In this document: positions 8,640 through 17,345 of the stretch, piece after piece
How positions within the stretch are numbered: the stretch's first letter is position 1
Layout: the number at the start of each line of letters is the position of its first letter
NCBI GenBank assembly: GCA_006226545.1
Contig: SBGR01000053.1
Span: forward strand, 1 to 46,272
Direction of reading: 5' to 3'
Length of the DNA stretch: 46,272 nt
Source of the DNA: Bacteroidota bacterium
GTDB taxonomy: Bacteria > Bacteroidota > Bacteroidia > UBA8524
Translations under genes and position numbers: made by a program
Notes under the pieces: model-generated
The model's database searches: none
Told to the model about the DNA's origin: nothing
Seen by the model: only the letters and a program-made list of their open reading frames with translations

Positions 8640-8870
8640 GCGGAGAGCTGAGGGCGGAGAGCTGAGAGCAGAGAGCTGAGGGCGGAGAGCTGAGGGCGCA
8701 GAGCTGAGGGTGGAGAGCTGAGGGCGGAGAGCTGAGGGCGCAGAGCTGAGGGTGGAGAGCTGAGGGCGGAGAGCTGAGGGCGCAGAGCTGAGGGTGGAGA
8801 GCGGAGAGCTGAGAGCAGAGAGCTGAGGGCAGAGAGCGAAGGGCTGAGAGCAAAGGGCAAAGAGCGGAGA
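8640..8870 (+). repeat. Heptamer array, 33 units, GC-NNNNN type (gctgagg/gcggaga)
   Basis: The stretch can be cut into exactly 33 consecutive 7-bp units, nearly all beginning with gc. Common units are gctgagg, gcggaga, gcgcaga and gtggaga (the gtggaga units break the gc rule). Three copies of a six-unit higher-order period are visible in the middle. It begins 1 bp after the stop codon at 8636-8638. Open reading frames on the minus strand (LSALxxx periodicity) are artefacts of the repeat. The same family occurs in complement at 33744-33827. Confidence 0.9.
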
Positions 8871-8875
8871 GCTGT

Positions 8876-8893
8876 TGCGGGTTTTGCGTTGGC
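8876..8893 (+). repeat. 18-bp motif shared with 15293-15310
   Basis: tgcgggttttgcgttggc differs at one position from the copy at 15293-15310. Both follow a 3' gene end within a heptamer-rich stretch. Confidence 0.6.
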
Positions 8894-8927
8894 AGTGGGC
8901 CGGCCTACTCTAATGGTCATGTTCGCT

Positions 8928-9290
8928 TTAAGTGTAAAGCAAAAGAGCCAAAATCAAGAGTACAATAAAATAAAGCCCAGCCACGCGGAATATCCAGAGA
9001 TGGTAACTGGAGAGGACTAAGTTTCTAGACGATTCAAGTGCAACCCAGAGCATCAGAATGGGTGAGATAAAAATCTGAAATAATAAGCCTAAGCTAGCCA
9101 TGCCGGACCAAGACCAAAACAAATGGGTCGCCATCAAAACCAACAAAGCGCCATAACAAGCGAAGGCAATGAACAGCGGTAAAATGGGTGGCTGTGATAC
9201 TTTTTCCTTTCTCATCTTCCGAACAAGGAAAATGAACAAGGTAATACCTGCTATAGGCAACGCTAGGTAGATAAGTAGGGCTAAAAACAT
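8928..9290 (-). CDS. Small four-TM membrane protein, function unknown
   Basis: 120 aa with four hydrophobic segments (about 2-23, 37-62, 65-82 and 93-119) and a short basic loop VRKMRKEK after the first. It is an integral inner-membrane protein with no recognised family. It is convergent with the propeller gene across the heptamer array. The start is the ATG at 9290; 51 bp separate it from the next minus-strand gene upstream, so co-transcription is possible. Confidence 0.6.
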   Translation of the reverse strand: MFLALLIYLALPIAGITLFIFLVRKMRKEKVSQPPILPLFIAFACYGALLVLMATHLFWSWSGMASLGLLFQIFISPILMLWVALESSRNLVLSSYHLWIFRVAGLYFIVLLILALLLYT

Positions 9291-9341
9291 GACGGTTCTC
9301 CTTTTGGCAATACTTAAGTATCTAAATTGGATACATTAATT

Positions 9342-10049
9342 TCAGTCCAAGGAATCAAGTTCAAATTTTGTTTTACGGTACCGGTACACGCCGCGCTTCT
9401 TGTCGGGTTTATCATTGCAATTCACGTCTTCCAATACCTGAATGCTATCGATGCGTATAGCCTGATTTTCAGGTTCAAGATTCAAAGAATAGGTATACGC
9501 ACAGCGCGACACCACATCTTCTCCTTCACCCACTTCAAAAGAGGAGGAGCCTAAACGTGGGAAGGCTAAAAAGACCTCTTCCATGCTATTCAAATTCCAG
9601 ATGCTAACTGCATCAAACTCCATAAGCCAACCGCCATTCGGACCATACGAGTGAGAGCCATTAGCCGTCCAGCTAACCACCAGAAAAGGAAACTTACCCT
9701 CCGTAAAACGCGCGGTGTCTATTTTCAATCCTTGCAAACGCACCATGTTATCGCCCATAAAAAAGACTTCCTTTTCATGTCCCTTTTCTTCCATACGGAG
9801 TGCGTAGGATTCGCCATTGGTATAATCCGGGTCTTGTGTGCGGTATAGGGTGAGCTTCGGGTAATCCAACTGAACAATGATTTTGGAAGGTTCGATGCTG
9901 TCTAGCTTTATTCGACTTGGTTGAGTCGTAATGGTTATCGAATCCATATCGTTGGTAGTTTGCTTCAACTGCTCTGCATTACCGCAGGCATAGAGCACCA
10001 AGCTCAGGCTGAGCATAATCCAACTCGCTTTAAGGTTTTGATTTTTCAT
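9342..10049 (-). CDS. Lipoprotein of unknown function
   Basis: 235 aa. The N-terminus carries a signal sequence with the lipobox LYAC (Cys22), so it should be lipidated. The mature part is beta-rich, without a family I recognise. Its start overlaps the end of the metallo-beta-lactamase gene by 20 bp, so the two are translationally coupled. The late segment DVNCNDKPDKKRGVYRY resembles an acidic Ca-binding loop, but that is only an impression. Confidence 0.65.
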   Translation of the reverse strand: MKNQNLKASWIMLSLSLVLYACGNAEQLKQTTNDMDSITITTQPSRIKLDSIEPSKIIVQLDYPKLTLYRTQDPDYTNGESYALRMEEKGHEKEVFFMGDNMVRLQGLKIDTARFTEGKFPFLVVSWTANGSHSYGPNGGWLMEFDAVSIWNLNSMEEVFLAFPRLGSSSFEVGEGEDVVSRCAYTYSLNLEPENQAIRIDSIQVLEDVNCNDKPDKKRGVYRYRKTKFELDSLD

Positions 10050-10785
10050 CGCTAAACATTTGTATGGTATAATCCAATAAACTACTGTCTCCTACTTCCC
10101 CATGTCCCGGAACCACGGTTTTTAAATTAGGGTAAGCCCTTTTTACCTGCTTCACGGTTTTAGCCCAAGCCAAGGTATCGGCATCACTTAAATTTCCCTT
10201 TCCAGCCCCTAGGGATTTTACTAAACAGCCCCCAAACAACACTTCTTCATCAGGTAGATAGGTAACCACATTATCCGGACTATGCCCCGGACCAAAAAAG
10301 CGAGTATGCGTGGCATGTGAGCCTAAACTCAACACAAGCTCTTGTTCAAAACCCTGTTGAGGCGCTTCCATGCTATCTGCCTTGGCTAGGCTAATGCATT
10401 TTTCTTGGGCATAAGACGGAATTCCTCTTCGATGAAAAGCCTGAATCCCGCCCAGGCAATCGTTGTGAAAATGATTGACCACCAAAGCCTTGACTTTAAC
10501 CTTGGATTCTTGCTCCAACCAGGCTAGTAGCTCTTCAGTAGCTTCTTCGTTGGTAGGCGTATCAAATACAATGGCTTCACCATCACTCAGGTAAACCAAA
10601 CCATTGCAAGGAAAAACTTGTCCGTTGTTTAAGGTGATATACGAGGTATGGAGGTATACCCTTTCGCTAAGGAAGACCATTTCCAACTGCTTGGAACTGT
10701 AGTTATAAGTCTTAGGACTCTCTTTCATCTGACAAGCACCGCAGGTCAATAATAAGAATGCGATGTATACAAGTTTGTATTTCAT
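10030..10785 (-). CDS. Subclass B1 metallo-beta-lactamase, probably lipid-anchored
   Basis: Zinc hydrolase of the B1 class, which opens beta-lactam rings including carbapenems. All six zinc ligands are visible: HFHND (His105, His107, Asp109), His168 in GPGHSPDN, Cys187 in GGCLVKS, and His228 in VPGHG. Lys190 of GGCLVKS is the usual B1 substrate-carboxylate ligand. Length (251 aa) is normal. The signal sequence ends LLTCGAC, suggesting lipidation as in NDM-type enzymes, although the lipobox is not canonical. It overlaps the lipoprotein gene downstream. No integrase, IS or resistance gene is adjacent, so it looks like a resident chromosomal enzyme. Substrate range cannot be read from the sequence. 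Confidence 0.92.
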   Translation of the reverse strand: MKYKLVYIAFLLLTCGACQMKESPKTYNYSSKQLEMVFLSERVYLHTSYITLNNGQVFPCNGLVYLSDGEAIVFDTPTNEEATEELLAWLEQESKVKVKALVVNHFHNDCLGGIQAFHRRGIPSYAQEKCISLAKADSMEAPQQGFEQELVLSLGSHATHTRFFGPGHSPDNVVTYLPDEEVLFGGCLVKSLGAGKGNLSDADTLAWAKTVKQVKRAYPNLKTVVPGHGEVGDSSLLDYTIQMFSDEKSKP

Positions 10786-10843
10786 TGGACTTCCTCCTTA
10801 TTATGATTGTGGCTCAGAATGGCAGTTTGAAACATGCTGTTCT

Positions 10844-11380
10844 TCAATCAATTACTATATCAAACCTTCCAGGCAAACCCGGACATAAATACCCGCTAAT
10901 GGGTTCTATTGCCGGGATTCCATTCTTTCTATACTGGCATTCTAAGCTTCCTTCTCTTTCCAGTTTAAGCCAAACCGATTTTTCTTCCTTTGGTGGAACG
11001 CTTTCTAGCGATGCCTCACCACAACCGCTGATTTGAATCTCGGTTAGCATTGAGTCTGTTGTGTTTTTGATCTGCACGCGCACATAATCTTGTAACGCCA
11101 TAACAACCCAAAAATAAAGGACTGTAATGGGAATATTAATAAGCATAAGCCCGGCCGATTTGCCTAATCGCTTACGTTCCTTCGGTTGTCTAATCGCTAC
11201 TGTGATCACCACGAACAGAATGAGTATGTTCAATACAGCAGCTACAACAAGGTAGTAAAATCCGTATTCTTCAACTTTAGAATTGAGTGACTGAACATAC
11301 CATCCCAACAAAAATGTGCCGAGTAGAAAGGAAATCAGTGCACAGTATCGGGCGAGTCGGTTAAGTGTAATCGGGTTCAT
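10844..11380 (-). CDS. Three-TM membrane protein with C-terminal extracytoplasmic domain
   Basis: 178 aa. Hydrophobic segments are at about 12-31, 41-62 and 75-95, followed by a domain of about 80 residues with three cysteines (SGCGEA, LECQYR, YLCPG). I do not recognise the family. The layout (three TM plus a small beta domain) is shared with the gene at 12110-12667. It is 13 bp downstream of the MORN-like gene and probably in the same operon. Confidence 0.6.
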   Translation of the reverse strand: MNPITLNRLARYCALISFLLGTFLLGWYVQSLNSKVEEYGFYYLVVAAVLNILILFVVITVAIRQPKERKRLGKSAGLMLINIPITVLYFWVVMALQDYVRVQIKNTTDSMLTEIQISGCGEASLESVPPKEEKSVWLKLEREGSLECQYRKNGIPAIEPISGYLCPGLPGRFDIVID

Positions 11381-11393
11381 TTCCGGTATTTAT

Positions 11394-12041
11394 CTAGTGC
11401 ACTCTAATTCCGTTTTCATATCGCTCCCTTAAAGTCTCCCCATCAAAATAGTATACGTTGGTATAGTTTAAATGTTTGGTTTCGGGAGATTGGTATTCAA
11501 TCCACATGCCCACTCTAAGTCCCTTTTCAAAAGTTCCTTCTACCAAACAGCCACGCGCTTCGTCGTAATACTGTGCTGGTCCGCTAAGGGTATCGTTCAC
11601 GAAATACCAAGTGTCAAGACCGTAGTCGACATACCCATTGCTTCTGCGTTGGTAACCGTTTTGAAGTCCGTTTTTAAATTGATACCAAATCAGGGTGTCG
11701 CCAGTTTTATTTCGAACAAGGTAGTCGGATTCCAGCTTGCCATTCTTTAAATTAAATACTGTCCATTCAAACAAGATGGAATCCTGTTTTACCCATATAT
11801 GATGCTTCGCATCTTGCAGCTGAGTTAAGTATCTAGCCGGAATGAGCGGCGTATATTCCTCTCCCATTGTACTGCGGTTTACAAAAACCAATTCATTTGG
11901 GATGATATAATGATGATGAAGCTCTTTTCCAATCTTCAGCTCATAGCTAGAGTCGACTTGCAAAACCGTGTAAAATGAATCTTGAGCCTTAAGCTGAATT
12001 GCAGTAAAAAGAAAAACAAGGCAAACGATTAGGCGGTTCAT
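11394..12041 (-). CDS. Secreted MORN/YwqK-like repeat protein
   Basis: 215 aa with a signal peptide (about 1-19, IQLKA-Q). From about residue 125 the repeats FKNGLQNGYQRR, NDTLSGPAQYYDE, FEKGLRVGMWIEY and RYENGIRVH have the G-x-W/Y-x-x-Y spacing of MORN-like repeats. Such exported proteins are common in Bacteroidota and their role is unknown. It lies 13 bp upstream of the three-TM gene. Confidence 0.65.
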   Translation of the reverse strand: MNRLIVCLVFLFTAIQLKAQDSFYTVLQVDSSYELKIGKELHHHYIIPNELVFVNRSTMGEEYTPLIPARYLTQLQDAKHHIWVKQDSILFEWTVFNLKNGKLESDYLVRNKTGDTLIWYQFKNGLQNGYQRRSNGYVDYGLDTWYFVNDTLSGPAQYYDEARGCLVEGTFEKGLRVGMWIEYQSPETKHLNYTNVYYFDGETLRERYENGIRVH

Positions 12042-12109
12042 TCCGAAAAATAAGGGATTATCTACTCAAAATCCACGTTAAATCATCATGATTTAAGCAC
12101 CTAGTGTAT

Positions 12110-12667
12110 TCAATCAATCTTACAAACCCGCTCTCCAATCTGCATTCTAAACTTCTCTGAGCGAATCACAAAGCAAGAAATGCTTTTCAATTTAATTCGG
12201 TCTGATTTAGCTAGTGATGCTTGGCCTTTATTCATAGAAAAAAACAAGGTATCCTGCTTCAGCTGATAACTTCCCCAATGGGTTTTTGTTTCATTTTGGC
12301 TGCTTGTTTTAAAGTAATAAGCACCATCAGGATACAGCACTAACTTATCGCAAATCGACATATCGCAGCCTTCAAATTGAGCGATTGCTAATCCGTGTTG
12401 AATTCGGGCAAAATAGCCTACACATAACAAGGATGGCAATAAGATTAAGAGAAAGTATCGACTCCTTTTCGCTAAGTAGAATGAAACTCCAATTGAGACA
12501 ACTAAAATAAGTAGCGCCAAATTTGGCCATAGACCAAACAGAAAATCAATATCAACATAACCCGGATATACACCCAGTTGATCCCACCAAATCAAATAAA
12601 TTAAGGCGACACAACCGGCTAAAAAGCTAAAGAAAGCTAAAACTCTAAGCCTTTTTACATTAACCAC
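12110..12667 (-). CDS. Three-TM membrane protein of unknown function
   Basis: 185 aa with TM segments at about 9-27, 43-66 and 71-87. The soluble C-terminal domain has three cysteines (FEGCDMSICDK, ISCFV). The predicted start is GTG at 12667; no in-frame ATG precedes the first TM. Topologically similar to 10844-11380. Family not recognised. Confidence 0.55.
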   Translation of the reverse strand: MVNVKRLRVLAFFSFLAGCVALIYLIWWDQLGVYPGYVDIDFLFGLWPNLALLILVVSIGVSFYLAKRSRYFLLILLPSLLCVGYFARIQHGLAIAQFEGCDMSICDKLVLYPDGAYYFKTSSQNETKTHWGSYQLKQDTLFFSMNKGQASLAKSDRIKLKSISCFVIRSEKFRMQIGERVCKID

Positions 12668-12715
12668 AATAGCTAAACGGTTTTACCAGTAAGAATCTTA
12701 TTTAATAGAGGCGCT

Positions 12716-13300
12716 CTATTCCCCAAAAGCGATGGTAAACGCTCTACTACACAAGGTATCTCGTTTGGACTTCAAGCTAATTTCAAGAAGCTGTCCCTCG
12801 CCTACCGGACTGTTTTCGGTGATGGTCATGGTATCCACGTTAGGATAAAGTTTGGCAAAATCTGTTGGTTCGATGTTGCGGAGCGCTTTGGACCAAACCG
12901 TATCGGCAATTTCAAAGCTATAAAGCGATTGAACCTGTTTTACAGAAAGTGGCATCGCTAAATCATTCAAGGCAATGGCATGAATGGAAGAATCGCCGCT
13001 CACACAAAATAAGGGTGCATCACTATTCCAATGCGCACCCATCGGCCCGCCACCTTTTCGATTGAAAACACTGAATTCTTCCATGTTTTTACCGGCTAGT
13101 ACATCGCTCACCACTTGTTCTTTCCATCTCTCCAGTTTCATACTATCGTAGTCTTGCGTGTATTTATCGTGCAGGAAGAAATAACAATCGAGGCATGGCA
13201 ATACAAGCCCATCTGATTTAACACTCGACTCCTCCCCCTTTTGCTCGGAGGCTGAACAAGCCATGCACAGGCTAATCGACAGAAACAGCAGGAATTTCAT
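12716..13300 (-). CDS. Lipoprotein of unknown function
   Basis: 194 aa from the ATG at 13300, chosen because it starts the signal sequence MKFLLFLSISLCMACSAS with lipobox cysteine about residue 15; an ATG ten codons upstream would put charged residues ahead of it. The mature part includes LPCLDCYFF, a CxxC-like pair. No family was recognised. It is flanked by genes in the same orientation with short gaps. Confidence 0.6.
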   Translation of the reverse strand: MKFLLFLSISLCMACSASEQKGEESSVKSDGLVLPCLDCYFFLHDKYTQDYDSMKLERWKEQVVSDVLAGKNMEEFSVFNRKGGGPMGAHWNSDAPLFCVSGDSSIHAIALNDLAMPLSVKQVQSLYSFEIADTVWSKALRNIEPTDFAKLYPNVDTMTITENSPVGEGQLLEISLKSKRDTLCSRAFTIAFGE

Positions 13301-13353
13301 AAGCCTAAAATTAGGTTTTGTAGGGAACATTTTCGCTAATGGCTTTTTAAACC

Positions 13354-14340
13354 TTACCGTGTGGTATAAACGGTTTCAAACGCAAACGCTTTTATTCCCT
13401 GGGCATTGAAATGCGTCTCCCGAATGAGAAGTCCGTTTTTATCGTATTCAAAGCTAACCCAGCTTACCAGTCCGCTTGGGGAATAGGTACTTTCTTTCAC
13501 TTTTAGCCCCTGCACATTGTACTCGGTTTCGGTCATACTCTTCCATGTATCCTGTCCGGGATCGAAATGTTTGGATGAAACCTGATTATCTCCATCATAC
13601 TCGTACCTTGTAAGTGAACCAATATTGGCCATATTGACCTTCCGTTGAAGTGAAAGTATATTTCCGGCACTATCGTATTGAAGCTCTATTTGTTGATGGT
13701 AGTTGCTATTCGTTCCTTTCATTTCTGTCAATACCAATCGTCCATGGGCATCATAAGTATACAAATCCACACGGTTATTTGAGCTGACTTGTTCCGGGAA
13801 TTTCAAATTTTGATAGATCGCTTTGCTGATTCTGCCGGACTTGTCGTACTGGTATTCCGTGCTCAAATTCGGTTTTGCATTGCTCGATTTAATGAATTCC
13901 AGTTCCTTCACTTTTTGACCCTTTTTATTGTACTCATACAGCCATTTACTCTCGGATTCACCTCCTCCAACAAAGTCGAGCATCGCTGAATCCTCTGCTG
14001 TCAAAGGATGGTCTTCCTTTTTCAACCTCTTTTCAGAAGGCAGTCCATGGGATGTGTACGTATAGGAAAACGCTTCAGAATATAAAATCACATCAAAAAG
14101 TCGGAAGTACTTTTCAAATACCAAACGTCCGGCCGTATCGAAATCGACATGACTCACCTCCAAAGAATCCAACTTTTGGTTGTTCGCATAAGCCCTGAAA
14201 TACACCGCTACAGATTTCAGTTTTAAATCGCGTATTTGCTGGGAATCTTGCAGAATGGGCAGTTCTTGCGCAGAGGCAGGAGCCATAAAAAGGTTAATCC
14301 AAATTAGAATAGTGAATAGGCAAATTAAGAAGGACTTCAT
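13354..14340 (-). CDS. Secreted YD-repeat-like protein
   Basis: 328 aa with a signal peptide (cleavage near PASA-Q, residue 25). The mature part carries YD/RHS-like repeats of about 20-40 aa (for example WLYEYNKKGQKVKE, TEYQYDKSGRISK, YTYDAHGRLVLTE, YEYDGDNQVSSK, FEYDKNGLLIRE). These form extended beta structures. It lacks an RHS core and toxin tip, so it is not a polymorphic toxin. It is divergent from the outer-membrane gene at 14510. Confidence 0.75.
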   Translation of the reverse strand: MKSFLICLFTILIWINLFMAPASAQELPILQDSQQIRDLKLKSVAVYFRAYANNQKLDSLEVSHVDFDTAGRLVFEKYFRLFDVILYSEAFSYTYTSHGLPSEKRLKKEDHPLTAEDSAMLDFVGGGESESKWLYEYNKKGQKVKELEFIKSSNAKPNLSTEYQYDKSGRISKAIYQNLKFPEQVSSNNRVDLYTYDAHGRLVLTEMKGTNSNYHQQIELQYDSAGNILSLQRKVNMANIGSLTRYEYDGDNQVSSKHFDPGQDTWKSMTETEYNVQGLKVKESTYSPSGLVSWVSFEYDKNGLLIRETHFNAQGIKAFAFETVYTTR

Positions 14341-14509
14341 AGGGCATTCGGGTCCGTTTTTGAACAGCTCAATCTACAATTTCCTATTTGTATACAGGCT
14401 ACTTAAATTTACTCTCTCGTAAAACATGCTGAAAACGTGGGCTCTAGGACGCTTTCAATTAAATTTCCAATAAATTACTATATCTTTTCACCTATCCCTT
14501 TCTGAACCT

Positions 14510-15268
14510 ATGAGAAAAGTAATCTTTATCGCCTGTTTGTTTGCCTATATGGGCAGTTTTGGCCAAGGCGTGCAAGTGGGAATCGGCTTCAATTTAGGTT
14601 ATGCTAATTCCAATCCCATCGCTACAGATGTATACAAAACAGTAGGCCGGATGGGCCTCGGAATCCATACCGCCTTGAAAATTCCTGTCAACTCAAATTG
14701 GGCGGTCTACTCCGGTATCAATTTCGTTCGCAAATCGACAGGAATTCGGCACCAGGAATTCGATTTTCCGGAATTAACTTCATCGGGATTCTTTCAAACA
14801 AGTATGACGAGCAATTTGGTTCAAATACCGCTGCAGCTTTCGAGAAAATTATTCCAAAATCCCAAGGGGTATATTGAACTTCTAGCGGGTGCTCAATTTG
14901 CCGTTTTAACGCCATTCAGTATGCGTGGAAGTAGCAATTGGCGTGGTTTTACTCCCGGTCCTGATCCAATTACCTACTATTTCAGACAAGACAGCATTGA
15001 TTTTAAAACGCGCCGTGGGATAGAATTGACTATTGGCCTAGCTTATATGTTTAAAAGACGGCCGCAATCCACTAAAACACACCGTTTGTTCCTTGGCTTC
15101 GAACGGAGTCTTTTCAAAGGTCCGGATATCCAATACGCAATCACCTTTCAGTCTACCAACCTCACCAAACAATATGTGGTGAAAGAATCTACCCAATACT
15201 GGTTCCTTAAACTGGAATACACCTACTTTTTCTACGCAAACAAGGGCAAGAGCAAAGAACTCAAGTGA
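14510..15268 (+). CDS. Outer-membrane beta-barrel protein (PorT-like)
   Basis: 252 aa with a signal peptide (about 1-19, GSFGQG). The rest is a run of amphipathic beta strands alternating with turns (for example GIGFNLGYAN, WAVYSGINFVRKS, GLAYMF, KLEYTYFFY), typical of an 8-10-strand barrel of the outer-membrane-protein beta-barrel family. It is monocistronic on the plus strand. A degenerate heptamer array starts 2 bp after its stop. Confidence 0.72.
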   Translation: MRKVIFIACLFAYMGSFGQGVQVGIGFNLGYANSNPIATDVYKTVGRMGLGIHTALKIPVNSNWAVYSGINFVRKSTGIRHQEFDFPELTSSGFFQTSMTSNLVQIPLQLSRKLFQNPKGYIELLAGAQFAVLTPFSMRGSSNWRGFTPGPDPITYYFRQDSIDFKTRRGIELTIGLAYMFKRRPQSTKTHRLFLGFERSLFKGPDIQYAITFQSTNLTKQYVVKESTQYWFLKLEYTYFFYANKGKSKELK

Positions 15269-15270
15269 TG

Positions 15271-15326
15271 AACTGGCAAGGAAGTTTCGCGATGCGGGTT
15301 TTGAGTTGGCGGGTTGCCAATTGGCG
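15271..15326 (+). repeat. Degenerate heptamer array after the outer-membrane gene
   Basis: Eight 7-bp units in one phase: aactggc, aaggaag, tttcgcg, atgcggg, ttttgag, ttggcgg, gttgcca, attggcg. Only four keep a TTGGCxx-like consensus. It begins 2 bp after the stop. It contains the 18-bp motif shared with 8876-8893. Confidence 0.5.
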
Positions 15327-15419
15327 AGTATAAAAGTTAATTTCTGTTTACCTACACGCCGCTTCTGTGGTTAAACAGAATCTCTCACTTTTACTGTTAA
15401 TAAATCAGTCTGTTGTCAA

Positions 15420-15914
15420 CTACTTAAACAGTCGCTCCAGCACAGCCCAGTTGATCGAGTCGTCCTTCTCGTAAAAACAGCTTAACTGCCATTTTTGCGT
15501 TTGAATAGCTTGTTTACTTTCTACCTTATCCCAAGGTGGGTAAACACGAAATCCCCTTTTCCCTTCTTTGTTCGCCTTGCTTAAGATGCCCTTCTCCAGT
15601 AAAACCGTTCGAGGAAAAACAAACAAACCCGTACGCGTGGCTGTACTTACATTTACGATAAAAAAATCCAGTTCATCCTGATCGCTAAAGGGTTCAATTG
15701 GCCCGGTGCCTTGCCGTTTCCAGAAGGTTACAAATTGCCCCACTTTCTTAGGTGTTAGCTTGGCTTTTCTGCAAACGATACCTCTACCGTTGAGTTGGAA
15801 CCTGCATGCTTCGTATTCTGTGCTTTCGGTTTCCTCTACAAAATCGCTAATATGTAAGGTACTCGGTTGTATCAAGTTGCTCATTTCCCGAAACAATTCT
15901 CCTTTTCTATTCAA
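15420..15914 (-). CDS. MepB family protein
   Basis: 164 aa cytoplasmic protein. The family core is clear: YEACRFQLNGRGIVCRKAK, then LTPKKVGQFVTFWKR, then GLFVFPRTVLLEKGILS and GFRVYPPWD. MepB takes its name from the S. aureus mepRAB locus but has no established function. Neither a MepR-type regulator nor a MATE pump is adjacent, so it is a solitary copy. The start is the ATG at 15914; a second in-frame ATG at residue 11 is possible. Confidence 0.88.
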   Translation of the reverse strand: MNRKGELFREMSNLIQPSTLHISDFVEETESTEYEACRFQLNGRGIVCRKAKLTPKKVGQFVTFWKRQGTGPIEPFSDQDELDFFIVNVSTATRTGLFVFPRTVLLEKGILSKANKEGKRGFRVYPPWDKVESKQAIQTQKWQLSCFYEKDDSINWAVLERLFK

Positions 15915-16009
15915 TGGTATATTCTCTCTTATTTGAAATCAATCAATGCGCTATTCTCAGTTAAAAGAATGACCTCATTTTTCTTTTTCTTATCCCAGCT
16001 ATTTTAAGC

Positions 16010-17047
16010 TTAAAAGACTCTTTCAAATCCACTTTCCACGAATCGGTAAACGCCACCGGCGGCCATCCCGAAAAGTATATTTTCACTCCGATCGCGGTAG
16101 ATGCACCAGACCATTTTATTGCTCAGCTTCGGATTTACGGTATAATTCTGCAAGCTGTCGTTATCAAAATGCCAAACACCGTTGTCGCGATCACCAAACC
16201 ACATTCCTCCTAACTTGTCTTCCGCTATAGCAAAAACATGTTCCATGGTTCCATTCACCGATTTGGCTCCCGTTCGCGGACTCATCACTTGAATCAAATT
16301 GTGTTTTTCAGAAAAGTTATAGACGGAATCCCCTTCTTTCACCAAAACGCCAATGCCATTATTGCCCATCCACAGTCGGCCTTTGGAATCTTCCAAAACA
16401 CTTCGTGCGTGTATGAATCCACTTCGCTGATCATGCTTTAAAGTTTGGTCATTGTAAATAGTAAAACCCTTTCCATCGTATCCAAAAACACTACCGTAGG
16501 TCGATATCCAGATTCGGTTCTCCTTGCCCTTAGCGATGTCTGTAACTTGGTAGCCGGCATGTTCCTTCGAACGCCAGGTTAAGGGGAAAACCAAATAATC
16601 CAGTTGTCCGTCGTGGTAACGGTAAACTCCCGGACTATTTCCCGCATTGAACCAGAGATCCTGTTCGGATATGTCCCAATTTCCATCCGATGCCACCGGC
16701 TGATGGTGAATAACGCCATCTGCATAATAGTCTACCCCTCTAGCCGTTCCAAACCAAATCCTGCCTTTTTCATCTTCTTGAATAGAGCGGACCTGATTGT
16801 CTGCCAATCCATCAGCAGTGGTGAAATAGCGATAACTCTGACCGTCGTAAAGGGCTATGCCTTCTTGGTTACTCGCAAACCAGTAATTGCCTTTGCTATC
16901 GTGTAAAATGGCCCTGATTCCCGAACTGAATTTCAAGGTATCGTTGGCTGCAAGCTTTGAGCCTGTGGCTACCTGCCCCGGTTGATGGCAAGCCGAGATC
17001 ACCAACATCAAACAAATACTAAAGAATACCGACGTATTGATCTTCAT
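16010..17047 (-). CDS. Lipoprotein with two-component-regulator propeller repeats
   Basis: 345 aa with a lipobox signal sequence (LVISAC, Cys20). The whole mature part is a beta-propeller of reg_prop blades: GNYWFASNQEGIALYDG, GRIWFGTARGVDYYADG, NRIWISTYGSVFGYDG, GRLWMGNNGIGVLVKEG, GGMWFGDRDNGVWHFDN. Such propellers normally form the periplasmic sensor half of hybrid two-component systems; here the kinase half is absent. The neighbouring 7TM-DISM sensor-regulator gene raises the possibility of joint signalling, which is inference. A terminator separates the two genes. Confidence 0.82.
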   Translation of the reverse strand: MKINTSVFFSICLMLVISACHQPGQVATGSKLAANDTLKFSSGIRAILHDSKGNYWFASNQEGIALYDGQSYRYFTTADGLADNQVRSIQEDEKGRIWFGTARGVDYYADGVIHHQPVASDGNWDISEQDLWFNAGNSPGVYRYHDGQLDYLVFPLTWRSKEHAGYQVTDIAKGKENRIWISTYGSVFGYDGKGFTIYNDQTLKHDQRSGFIHARSVLEDSKGRLWMGNNGIGVLVKEGDSVYNFSEKHNLIQVMSPRTGAKSVNGTMEHVFAIAEDKLGGMWFGDRDNGVWHFDNDSLQNYTVNPKLSNKMVWCIYRDRSENILFGMAAGGVYRFVESGFERVF

Positions 17048-17091
17048 GGATAATCAAATTTAAGGACCTTTACCTTACTCTTTTCGTTCTT

Positions 17092-17124
17092 AAAAAAAAT
17101 ACCCCCATGTCGGAGACAATGGGG
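17092..17124 (-). terminator. Intrinsic terminator downstream of the 7TM-DISM gene
   Basis: On the minus strand the stem cccca-tgtc / gaca-tgggg (one bulged base, 3-nt loop) is followed by ta and eight T. It lies about 220 bp after the 7TM-DISM gene and before the propeller lipoprotein gene. Confidence 0.75.
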
Positions 17125-17345
17125 ATACGATTGGGGATTAAAAAGAGACATACTTGAATAAAACATCTGAGCAACACTTATCGGATTAGGTAAGCCAAGA
17201 TCCATTCAAATAAAATTCCCCGTGAATCAGTAATAATTAAACAAATCGAAACTAGTAAGCCCTCGAAATCCTTGCAAATTCAGGAAGGTGACAAAACGGG
17301 GGACAAGTCCACAAATCATTGAATATCAACAGAACTAAGCTTGAA

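Noticed and set aside
8462..8920. Minus-strand open frames with LSALxxx repeats
   Set aside because: They are translations of the 33-unit heptamer array; the 7-aa period follows from 7-bp units, and they overlap the propeller gene end.
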